Shown piece after piece: positions 10,428-19,226 of a stretch of DNA of 64,000 bases. The position numbers and the translations under genes are program-made. The first letter of the stretch is position 1. The number at the start of each line of letters is the position of its first letter. The stretch comes from Multifurca ochricompacta. Lineage: Eukaryota; Basidiomycota; Agaricomycetes; Russulales; Russulaceae. The stretch covers positions 248,001 through 312,000 of the forward strand of contig WTXG01000006.1 in assembly GCA_022496185.1 (NCBI GenBank), read 5' to 3'. A model generated the notes under the pieces. It was not told the DNA's origin, did not search any database, and saw only the letters and a list, made by a program, of their open reading frames with translations.

Positions 10428-13400
10428 TTAAGCATTCTTGGGCACTTCTGGGTGTCGGGTGTGAAACTCCGAGATAAGGGCAGGAGCGAAGACTTCTCCG
10501 GCTGGCTCCCATGAGCTGTCAGAGTCTGGGAATCCCTTCCACTTAACGAGGTAATACAGTTTGTGCCCTCGGCCTTGTCGCTTTGAATCGAGAACGCGTT
10601 CTACCTCCCACTCTTCTTCTCTGTCGATAAGGTCAGGTGGAGGTCTTGGGAAGTTTTCCCTGTGAATGGTGGTTTCCTTATATGGGGTCAGAAGCTTGGC
10701 GTGGAAGACGGGATGGATCTTCCATTTCGGGGGTAACTGCAGTTCATATGACACATCCGACAGCTTCCTGGTGATCTGGAAGGGCCCATGACGTCGGGGT
10801 GCTAACTTGGCTGAGGGATGTGACGTGTGGATGTTCCTTCCCTCGAGCCAGACCCAGTCATTGGTTCGATAAGGTGTGAACGTGTTTGGCTGTGCCGCCA
10901 GGAGCTGTTGCGCCTTCATCAGGTTCTCATTGGCTGATTGTCGTAACTCTTCCCATTGGCTTATCCGTCGGGTTACAGAGGGGACATTAGTGGGCTTATC
11001 TGTCCATGTGGTGCGCGGGGTCCATCCATGATAAGGGAGAAGGGGGTGGCTTTCGTAGTCCCATTGGGCCATGAATTGTGAGCAAACTCTGCAGTTGATA
11101 GCCATTCTGCCCAATCGTCTTGTCTGCTGTTGCACCAGAACCGCAGGTATTGTTCTAACCATTGGTTTGTTTGTTCGGACTGCCCGTCCGTTTGGGGGTG
11201 GTAAGCTGTAGAGATGTTCTGCGTTATGTCTAATGTCTTGCACAGGGCTTTGGCAAACGCTGACATGAATCTGGTGTCTCGGTCAGATATAATCTTTCTG
11301 GGGAGTCCATAGTGACGGTATACGTGGTTCAGATATAGCTTTGCCACTCCTTTGGCTGTGATGGTTTCATTGCAAGGGATGAACAAGGCCGCCTTGGAGC
11401 AGTCATGGTCGGTGATCGTAAGGATGGTGTCAAAGCCTCGTGATTTGGGTAGCTTGACAATAAAATCCATCGCAATGGTCTGGAAGGGAGTTGATGCGAT
11501 GGGAGTGATGGGGTGTATTGGCGGGGTTTTCAGGTGGGTGTTCACCTTGTTTGCTTGACATGCTGCACACCCCTGCACATAACTTTCGACGTCCTTTTTC
11601 ATGTTGGGCCACCAGTAGTCACGTTTGGCAAGAGCGTAAGTGTTCACGATGCCAGGGTGACCAGCGGAGGGAAGGTCGTGGTGAAAATGAATCACCCCCC
11701 TCTTAATGTTGTCGCCACCGGTGACAACGAGCCGATCTCCATCTTTCCACCACAAACCATTGACTTCTTTCAGGTTGTGTGCATCAGCCCATGAGCGGCA
11801 GAGTGAGGGGTTCATATTCTGCGAGACTTGGGCCCACAGGTCCATATCATGAAGACTAACAACTGCGGTCTTTGCAAACACCTCTTCAGGAAGGACCGTG
11901 ATGTCGTTGTTGTCGTCCTCGCCTGTATGCATATCTGGTCTGCACGACAGTGCATCGGCTCTGGCGTTTTGGCTTCTGGCAATGTGCTTCAAGGTAAAGT
12001 TGTATTCCTCTAGTTCTAGGACTTCCCGTGCTACACGCCGACTGATTTTATGGGGTTCTTTCCAGTATAACAGGTTGGAATGGTCGGTGTGGATAATGGT
12101 CTGATGTGGAGTCCCGGCCAGGTACGGTCGCCAATGCTGTAATGCCTTGACTATGGCTAAGAGTTCCCTATCCCAGATGTCATAATTCCGCTCAGCTGGG
12201 GAGAAGGTCTCAGAGTAGTATGCCACCGGGTGAAGTATCTGTGCAGCATTTCTCTGGTATAACACAGCTCCATTTGCAAAGTGAGAGGCATCCACTTCTA
12301 ACTCGAAGGGGCGACTTAGATCTGGTTGACTGAGTACCGGCTCTGAGCCGACTAGGTCCCTGATTCGTTCAAACGCCTGTTGTTGTGTTACGTCCCAATG
12401 CCATGGCACGTCCTTTTTCAATAGATCGTTTAACGGTCGTGCAATGCCTGAGAATCCTTTGACAAAGCGTCGGTAGAAATTACAAAATCCAATGAACGAC
12501 TGGACATCCTTGACACAGGCCGGAACTGGCCACTCCCGAATCCCCTGTACTTTAATGGGGTCCATGCGCACTCGTCCTCCTTCTAAGATGACTCCTAGGT
12601 ACTCGACGCTTTGCTGCTCAAAGGAACACTTGGTGGGTTTGAGGTATAAATCATGTTCTTGGAGTATGTCGAGTACCTGGTGTACGTGATTTCGGTGGTG
12701 ATCTAGGTTGTCTGAGGTGGCCACTAAGATGTTGTCCATGTAAACCACTACCTCTCCAGTGAGGATGAGATCACGGAAAATGTGGTTCATCATAGCTTGG
12801 AACGTTGCCAGCGAGTTTGTAAGGCCAAAAAACATGACGTTTGGTTCAAATAATCCTTGGTTTGTTTTGAATGCCGCTTTACACTGGTCGCCTTCCTTTA
12901 TCCGAACGTTGTTATACCCCCACCGCACGTCCATTTTCGAGAAGAGGGACTTATCCCTCATAGTGTCTATAAGTTCGGAGATGAGTGGCAGGGGGTAGGC
13001 ATTTTTCACGGTATAGGCGTTAATCCGTCGATAATCCTGGACTGGTCGCAGCTTCCCATCCTTCTTTTTGATAAAGAAGAAGGGGGATGCATACTGTGAC
13101 TTAGACGGGTGGATGTATCCTTTGGCCAAATGTTCTTCAAGGAATTCTGTCAACGCCATCTGCTCAGACTGGGACAGTGGATAGACTTTGCAGTCGATTG
13201 CTGCTGGCGTGTCAGGGAGTAAGTCTATGGCGTGATCCCAGGGTCAGGAGGGTGGAAATCGCTGTGACTCTTCTTCTGAGAATACCCTCCAATGTCGGTG
13301 ATAGGCACGCAGTACTATATCACTATAAGTCTTCTCTGTCTGCCCCTGCGTTGCCTTCTGGGCCAATTCTGAAGCTTTGGTGGCGTAACAGCGACCCAGG

Positions 13401-13764
13401 TCTTCCTCACTTGTGTCTGCTGCTATCTGGTGTCTGATTGCATAATCATAGCCTATTGATGTGATGATGGTAGGGTAGGAATCTTTATCCATCGTCGCGT
13501 CGGCCCAGTTGATTCTGGGTTCGAATGCAGCCAGCCATGGATATCCCAAAATAAGATCTTCATCCCCTAAGTCGGTAATTAGGAAGCGGATGACCTTCGT
13601 TGTTTCTCCAACTTGGACGTTTAGGTCAGTATAATGCGTGATTTTTCCAGCATGATTGGCGGTTCCATCAATATTCCAGATATTTTTCTCTTGGGGAAGA
13701 ACCTGCATCCCCAGTCCCAAGGCTTTGATCATTCTTGGACTTATAAAGTTATCCGTGGCTCCAG
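10428..13764 (-). pseudogene. Gy-2 pol, main part: RT, RNase H, integrase, chromodomain
   Basis: Read on the minus strand from 13764, the sequence continues the protease (LGYPWLAAFEP region), then reverse transcriptase (VQDYRRIN, then the YMDN/D active site near 12740), RNase H (ELEVDASHFANG), the integrase zinc-binding and DDE core and a terminal chromodomain. A TGA stop at 13244 replaces an Arg codon. A frame break near 11025 corresponds to one missing base in a run that reads CCC in Gy-1 and Gy-3. Upstream it is cut off from the first protease residues by S1. An internal Asn in place of the second Asp of YMDD would by itself inactivate RT. Confidence 0.88.
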
Positions 13765-14350
13765 TGTTACAATCCCTGCCGAGCAACCCCGTTTTCTTTA
13801 CTCTTCCCAACGACGACCCCTCTCTACCACCCACCCTACATTTCATGATCACGTCCCCATCCTGGGACCCATCACGTGCTCTCTTACCATCCCCGTGACC
13901 TCCTTTGTGCTTGTTGACCCGCTGTATGCCTCTGTTTGCCTTTATCGTTATCTCGTATCTCTTTATCTTTACGACCGGACACTTACTTAATACCCTATCA
14001 GAAGCCAGGCTTTACGCCCTCCGCTTCCATATATTTGGGCCCACTTGACACCGTTATCCTTATCTCGTAGACGCCCGTTTACTTACGTATATAAGTCCGC
14101 TGTATCTAACCTGTAGACTTCAGACTTGACTTATTAAATACATCGGTGCTAGTCTTCTGGACTTGCCCCTTGAAACATCCGTCCGTCTCAAGTGCTTCTG
14201 GCACTTTCCGCTCACCATTGTCTTAGAGTACAGCCTCTTTGACTTTGACTCGTCATACTTCACTCCAAGAGACCTTGTTGGTTTCTTATCCGAACCCCTG
14301 TGTCACGCTGTTGCACAAGTCGTGTGGAACGTCCCGCACTGGACGTAACA
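13765..14350 (+). mobile_element. S1: solo Gy-type LTR inserted in Gy-2 pol
   Basis: This is a 586-bp LTR beginning TGTTAC and ending GTAACA, with a TATATAAG box at 14088-14095. It is flanked by TCCAG at 13760-13764 and 14351-14355. In Gy-3 the uninterrupted pol reads straight through the equivalent site, within the DSGATDN protease motif. It is related to the Gy-0 LTR (same orientation). A solo LTR arises by recombination between two LTRs of a full element. Confidence 0.95.
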
Positions 14351-14355
14351 TCCAG

Positions 14356-14500
14356 AGTCCACTAAGATGTCTCGGTCGGCCGTCTTCTGTGTAGTCTCGA
14401 AATGAACTGGTATTTTCAACGATTTGAAGCGACTAGTATACACAGAGGTAACATGGAGTGCTCTTGCCCAGGCTGATGGGGTAGAGCTTATCAAAAATCC
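14356..14500 (-). pseudogene. Gy-2 pol, first segment (up to the protease active site)
   Basis: This is the start of pol in the -1 frame relative to gag. It covers the PSAWARALHVTSVY region and the start of the aspartic protease, ILVDSG. The rest of the motif (ATDNF) lies beyond S1 at 13764 and below. In Gy-3 the same segment is uninterrupted, which confirms that S1 broke the protease motif itself. Confidence 0.85.
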
Positions 14501-16008
14501 TTCTTTGCGAATGCCTTTTCTACAAGAATGGCTCGCACTTCCTCACTTTCCTTCATCATATTTGCCCATATGTCCTGGGCCTTTTCCTCTTTGGTTCGTT
14601 TATCTACAGCAGGTGGGTTATTGTTGATGGGGGCGGTAGGTGTAGCATTTGCCGCCGCGACTCGTACCCCTTTCTTCGGACAGTCCCGGGACATGTGCCC
14701 CTGTCCTTTGCAGCGGAAACACCATCCTTCCTTCATCAGTGTCTGCTGTTCGTCTTCTGTGAGTGTGGCTCTCGCCCTGGCTCTATCTGCCGAGGTATCC
14801 ATTGCATTGGGATCCCTCTGAGTAGCATGCGCTGGTTTGACCCCAAACGCTGCCTTCCACTGTTCTCGGGTCTTTCCCTTCTTGGTGTCGACTCCAAATC
14901 TCGTTTGGAAGTCTAGGTAATCCTGCTGCTGTCGTCGAGCAGCGTCAACCCATTCGTCCCAATCATGTGGGTGATGGAACTGAATAATGTTCTTGACAAG
15001 CGGGTTTGGCAGCCCCTGGGAAAAGAGGTCCAAGGTTGCCTCTTCATCTGTATCATAACCTGCTCGATTTGCCAGACTTCGGAACTTTGCCACATAGGCA
15101 TCAAGCTCTCCCTTCTCCATCCATAGGGATTTTAATTCCCTGGCTGCTTTCTGCTTTGCCTGTCCATCAGTGAAGGCATCTTTGAATCTCTGGGCTATGG
15201 TCTCCCAGAGGCCTTCACTGGTGGTGCAGTGTCCACTCTCTACCTGCTCGTTTAACCATTCGAGTTGTTCCATCGTCCAATCGTCAACTGCGTCACCTCT
15301 GATAAGCGAGAGGAAGAGGTTGGCGCGCTGAAAAGGGTTGACAATTTGGGCGACATCGTGGTTGAAGTTTTTGAATGTGGTGAACTCCAGCATAAACTTC
15401 TTACTTTGGGTGCGATCTCCTGTGAAGGTCTGGGGTAGGATCCCCGAAAGACATCCTGATGGTGGGGGGATGTTCAGGACAGCAGGAGGTGGAGGAGGAG
15501 GGGGAGGAGCAGGATCAGGGAGCTGGGCAGCGATGGTTGACATGTTTTGTTGAGATGGGATAATGGTACTGGAGGACTGTATCGATATCTGAGGAGTTGT
15601 CAAAGCAGGTGCTCTGATCGTGACAACTGCCGGTGCAACCAGGGGTGTAGGCAATGCTAATACTGGTGCGTCTTCACTATTTTCTTTGACATATTCTTCT
15701 GGTTCTGAGTCGGTGATGATTGCAGGTGGGTTTTCTCTCCACGGTCCGAGACCAAATTCTGGTGGAGCAGGAGCGGTAGTAACCCACGAGTGTCTGCTAT
15801 CCGAGTATCGGATACAATACCAAACTCTCTTTTCGTCGTCGTATTCTACCGGTTGGTATCTTCCGTCGTGATAGACGTAGTATCCAAACTCGGATTCAAA
15901 GTCTTTCCAGACGGCAGAGCCAAGTGTCTGTTGTGAAAGATTATTCTCGTCTCTGCGTTCGATGAGCTCTTCTTTGAACAGGGTCTGACTGCGGCTGGAC
16001 GAAGCCAC
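14491..16008 (-). CDS. Gy-2 gag: capsid and CCHC nucleocapsid, no AUG start
   Basis: This is an open gag of about 505 codons. Residues 1-120 contain a conserved YYVYHDGRYQPVEY region, then a Pro-rich linker, a retrotransposon-gag capsid domain (about 185-370, with FTGDRTQSKKFMLEF and LYS/LF segments) and one zinc knuckle (CX2CX4HX4C, CFRCKGQGHMSRDC, about 440). The frame contains no ATG before about residue 155. The conserved first codon here is GTG at 16006-16008, with A at -3 and G at +4, as in Gy-1 and Gy-3. The frame is closed upstream by TAA at the LTR end. Start at GTG or another non-AUG codon is inference. Gag ends TGA inside a probable frameshift site. Confidence 0.85.
   Translation of the reverse strand: MASSSRSQTLFKEELIERRDENNLSQQTLGSAVWKDFESEFGYYVYHDGRYQPVEYDDEKRVWYCIRYSDSRHSWVTTAPAPPEFGLGPWRENPPAIITDSEPEEYVKENSEDAPVLALPTPLVAPAVVTIRAPALTTPQISIQSSSTIIPSQQNMSTIAAQLPDPAPPPPPPPPAVLNIPPPSGCLSGILPQTFTGDRTQSKKFMLEFTTFKNFNHDVAQIVNPFQRANLFLSLIRGDAVDDWTMEQLEWLNEQVESGHCTTSEGLWETIAQRFKDAFTDGQAKQKAARELKSLWMEKGELDAYVAKFRSLANRAGYDTDEEATLDLFSQGLPNPLVKNIIQFHHPHDWDEWVDAARRQQQDYLDFQTRFGVDTKKGKTREQWKAAFGVKPAHATQRDPNAMDTSADRARARATLTEDEQQTLMKEGWCFRCKGQGHMSRDCPKKGVRVAAANATPTAPINNNPPAVDKRTKEEKAQDIWANMMKESEEVRAILVEKAFAKKDF
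14493..14500 (-). promoter_or_regulatory. Candidate -1 ribosomal frameshift site between gag and pol
   Basis: Minus-strand GGATTTTT lies one codon before the gag stop. Pol is in the -1 frame. The same string is present at 24331-24338 (Gy-3) and near 28153-28160 (Gy-1). It resembles the G-GAU-UUA slip site of the MMTV pro/pol junction. No downstream pseudoknot was modelled. Confidence 0.55.
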
Positions 16009-16017
16009 GTTGGGAGG

Positions 16018-16028
16018 AGACTCGACTT
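16018..16028 (-). other. Gy-2 self-priming site (11 nt)
   Basis: Two bases inside the 5' LTR, the minus strand reads AAGTCGAGTCT. This is exactly complementary to AGACTCGACTT, the predicted first 11 bases of the element RNA (16266 down to 16256). It has no similarity to a tRNA 3' end (no TGG start). Confidence 0.75.
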
Positions 16029-16030
16029 GA

Positions 16031-16623
16031 TGTTATGTCCGGTGCGGGACGTTCCACACGACTTGTGTGACAGCGTTTGTTCGTGATCAGATAAGAGGCC
16101 AATAAGACCTCTTGGAGTTTGTATAGGAGGAGTCAAAGTCAAAGAGGCTGCACTCTAAGACGATGTTGAGCGGGAAGTACCAGAAGTACTTTGTGAGACA
16201 ATCGAGCCAAGGCGTTCAAGGGGAAGTCCAGAAGACAAGCACCGATGTATTCAATAAGTCGAGTCTGAGGTCTACAATGTAGTTACAGCGGACTTATATA
16301 CGTAATCGAATGAGCGTCTAAAGATAAGATATCACGGAGTCATGTGGGCCCGAATATACAAAAGCAGATGGTGTAAAGCCTGGCTTCTGATAGGGTATTA
16401 AGTAAGTGTCCGGTCTTAGAGATAAGGAGATAAGTGATAAGGAAGTTCATAACAACAGTAAGCAAAGGGTCAACATAGACAATCAATGGTCACGGGGATG
16501 GGAGTAAGGCATGTGATGGGTCCCAGGATGGGGACGTGATCAAGAAGTGGAGAGTAGGCAGAAGGGAAGGGTTCTCGTTAGGGAGAGTGAAAAAGAGTGG
16601 GGTGCTAGGCCCTGGTTGTAACA
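16031..16623 (-). repeat. 5' LTR of Gy-2 (593 bp)
   Basis: It is bounded by TGTTAT and GTAACA in plus-strand reading. It is preceded on the minus strand by the TTTTC target duplication and followed by the self-priming site. It contains the element's promoter. Confidence 0.95.
16256..16300 (-). promoter_or_regulatory. LTR promoter: TATA box and predicted transcript start
   Basis: On the minus strand TATATAAG (16293-16300) lies 34 bases upstream of AGACTCGACTT, which begins at 16266. That distance suits a TATA-directed start. The start is independently supported because these 11 bases pair perfectly with the priming site. The same arrangement occurs in the Gy-3 and Gy-1 5' LTRs. Confidence 0.65.
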
Positions 16624-16831
16624 TTTTCCCCCTCTTTTGCATCCTTGAGATCCCTGCAGGGACCCCCATTGCCTCTGGCAATGGGTGTGTACCCTTCCCT
16701 TTGAACCCCTTTGCCATCTCCTAGGGCTCCAGTGTGCTCAGTGCATTTCCGGCACAGCAACTGGGCCCTGTCTCCACTTAACAGCCTTAGGGGATTAGCT
16801 CCCTTTGGCTGGCTCATCCCGTCTCCCTCTG

Positions 16832-16925
16832 TGCTTGATTATAGCACCAAACCTTAACCGATCCCGAAGCTAAACAGTGCCCAGAGTCTAGCCTTATCGT
16901 GCTAGGCTTGTGGCTGAGGTAATGG
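16832..16925 (+). other. 5S-rRNA-like stretch in S2 (weak)
   Basis: The segment contains AGCACC, then CCGATCCCGAAGCTAAACAG, then CCCAG and TAG. The order and approximate spacing recall the 5' half of fungal 5S rRNA, including the A-box region. The 3' half does not align convincingly by eye. It may be coincidental. Confidence 0.2.
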
Positions 16926-16975
16926 ACCCGCACCGACCCGTGCACGCCGCACAGAATGCTCTGCTGAGCATAACA

Positions 16976-17337
16976 CCCATAGATCCATGTTGTGGAGACT
17001 GACAACAGCTGTCCTCATAAAAACTTCCTCTGGGAGTACTGTCACATCATTGTTATCCTCCGCACCATTGTTCAGATCCGGTTGTCTTGATAGGGCATCT
17101 GCATGAGCATTATGACTTCCAGCGATGTGCTTCAGTTCAAAATTGTATTCTTCGAGCTCTAGGACTTCACGAGTGACCCGTCGGCTTATTTTGTGAGGTT
17201 CCTTCCAATAGAGCAGGTTGGAGTGATCAGTATGAATGATGGTCTTGTAGGGAGTCCCTGCTAAGTACAGCCGCCAGTGTCGTAATGCTTTTACGATGGC
17301 CAGTAGTTCTCTATCCCAAATGTCATAATTCCGTTCC
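16976..17337 (-). pseudogene. Gy-1 pol fragment between S2 and Gy-3 (RNase H to integrase linker)
   Basis: This piece of Gy-1 pol matches Gy-2 and Gy-3 over the end of RNase H (AIVKALRHWR, then KEPHKISRRVTREVLELEEYNFELKH) and the linker to integrase. It is bounded left by the S2 target copy CCCAT and right by the Gy-3 target copy GTTCC (17333-17337). It joins 7699 on one side and 26447 on the other once the inserts are removed. Confidence 0.85.
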
Positions 17338-17922
17338 TGTTACGTCCGGTGCGAGACGTTCTGCATGACTTGTGCGACAGCTTCGTTCGTATGTTCAGAT
17401 AAGAGACCAATGAGGCCTCTTGGAGTATAGGTGGGTGAGTCAAAGCCAATGGGGCTGTTCCCGAGTGGCAATGTTGAGCGGAAAGTGCCTAAAGCACTGA
17501 GACGATCGAGTCAGAGGTTTCAAGGGGAAGTCCAGAAGACAAACACCGATGTATTCAATAAGTCGAGTCTGAGGTCTACATTGTAGTTACAGCGGACTTA
17601 TATACGTAATCGAATGGGCGTCTACGAGATAAGAAGACGGAGTCATGTGGGCCCAAATATCCGAAAGCGAAGGGCGTAAAGCCTAGCTTCTGATAGGGAA
17701 CTAAGTAAGTGTCCGGTCGTATGATAAGGGATAAGAGATAGGGGAAGGGAGTCAATCATAAGCAAAGCGAGCCAAACAGAGACAAAGTCAATCACGGGGA
17801 AGGAAGCAAAGCACGTGACGGATCCCACAATGGAGACGTGATCTGGTAATGTAGGGTAGGCGGCAAAGAGGGGTCGTCGTTGGGTAGGAAGAAAAAGACG
17901 GGAAGAGACGGGGTTCGTAACA
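17338..17922 (-). repeat. 3' LTR of Gy-3 (585 bp)
   Basis: Bounded by TGTTAC and GTAACA, with the polypurine tract adjoining on the minus strand (about 17923-17937). Pairs with 25857-26441. Confidence 0.95.
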
Positions 17923-17953
17923 TCACCCCCTCTTCTGGTTCTAGCAGTCCTGG

Positions 17954-19152
17954 CTAGAAACGACTCGTACCGTCATCATCTTGTACCAGCTCCAGGTAAT
18001 TGTCAGCTACATTACGGTCATCCATGCTGCACGACTCCAACTCCTGCGGACACGCGTGGGTACGAAGGAACCCATATGGGCCACGCTGGCCACATGCACG
18101 GCATAAGTCGTAGACAGGGCAGTCGATTTCTTTATGCCCAGCGTTATGGCGAAGGCACTTGCCGCACCAGCCTGACGGGTTGGTGATGGTTGGTGCCACT
18201 CCCACTCGTCGGAAGATGCAGTGTCTGCTCCAGTGGAGGTTGCTCCGACAGTGTCGACACCATTTGCGGTTAAGGGGGCAGTTCCAGCTTATGTGATACT
18301 TGCTATCACATTGCCAGCAGGTCTCCCCGCGCGGGTTTTCATGCAAGCGTGGCATCTCCAGCTGAGTCGGCAGCAGCGTCGGGGCCGCACCCAAGGTCCG
18401 AGGGGGGAGAGGTCGTGCATAAGTGTCTGCGTACCTTTCCGCAATTGTCTGGTACGCATCCCCCACTTCCAACCTCTTCCTGATATCGACAATCTCTGAC
18501 TCCAACTGGAACATCCCATTTGTCAGCCTTGCCATCATTTTTGCGTGCTCTTTATACTGTTGGTTTAGCGTCCTCCTCAAGGTGATACTCTTCCTCAGCC
18601 TCATGACCTCCGCCTTCAAGCGCGGCAGTCTCATGTCGTTCATCACCTCATCGATCGCGAAGGCGCGACAGTCTTCCGCGGCGAGATGCCCCAACTGTTC
18701 ATCAGTCAACGTGTGGTGGAGTCGGCCTGTATACCTCTCCTCCAGATAGACAGGAGCTCCGTAAACTGGCCCATCCTTCTTCATACACCCCGCCACATCC
18801 ATCCCACCATTGGTGTAGTAGATATACTTAGCAATGGCCGTAGATCCATCGGCCATTGTGATTTCTAGGGGAAGTACATTGAAGAGTTGGGGTTGTTGGG
18901 GATGAACGGGAATTCTGGGGCTTCGTCGTCGATCTCTCCATTGAGCAGGTCATTGGGGTGGGGGTCTTCGCGATGGGTGAAGTCGTCGTTTGGGTTCGGG
19001 GACTGGTTTTTGATTCGGGCCTCTGCGGCTTCATAGTCGATAGGGGAAGAGGGGCGCGTGGAGGGATGAGCAGAAGGGAAGGCTTCCACGGCCATAGTGG
19101 TGGCGGTGAAGGCGTCAACAGCGGCGGAGGCAGCGATGAAGGAGGAAGACAT
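17954..19152 (-). pseudogene. Gy-3 3' ORF (zinc-knuckle protein), one-base frame break
   Basis: This is a homologue of the protein at 5020-6213 with ATG at 19150-19152, starting MSSSFIAASAAVDAF. The total length of 1199 bases is one short of a multiple of three. The break lies near 18869-18873, where this copy has GGGGAAGTAC and Gy-1/Gy-2 have three A after the G run. Beyond it the coiled-coil-like segment and all four knuckle groups are intact to the acidic tail. Because Gy-3 is otherwise very young, the lost base may be an assembly error. Confidence 0.85.
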
Positions 19153-19226
19153 GTTAAAAGTGTGGTTAGGACGTTGCTGGTGAAGCATTGTTCTGGGGGA
19201 AAAGTCTGGAGTTGGTCCTCCCTTTT

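Larger units (their letters stand above)
8539..16623 (-). mobile_element. Gy-2: Tf1/sushi-type chromovirus nested in S2
   Basis: This is a complete LTR-bounded element with target duplications TTTTC at 8534-8538 and 16624-16628. Both LTRs are 593 bp. Its net length without solo LTR S1 is 7494 bp. Order on the minus strand is 5' LTR, priming site (16018-16028), gag, pol in the -1 frame (split by S1), 3' ORF, 3' LTR. Gag is open. Pol and the 3' ORF carry TGA stops and pol has one probable single-base loss near 11025. The LTRs differ at 11 positions, all CpG-type transitions. Confidence 0.95.
7700..16975 (+). mobile_element. S2: solo LTR of a second family, split by Gy-2
   Basis: The sequence begins TGTTAC at 7700 and ends ATAACA at 16975, flanked by CCCAT at 7695-7699 and 16976-16980. 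It is interrupted by Gy-2 at 8539-16623. Without Gy-2 and one TTTTC copy it is 1186 bp. It has no coding capacity and does not resemble the Gy LTRs beyond its ends. A TATATAAG box near 8442 sets the orientation as plus. I interpret it as a solo LTR left by LTR-LTR recombination. A small non-autonomous element (TRIM-like) is possible, but no internal direct repeat of two LTRs was seen. Confidence 0.8.

Noticed and set aside
7700..16975. Treating 7700-16975 as one large autonomous element
   Set aside because: The interior is Gy-2 with its own LTRs and TTTTC duplications. The remaining outer 1.19 kb has no coding capacity.
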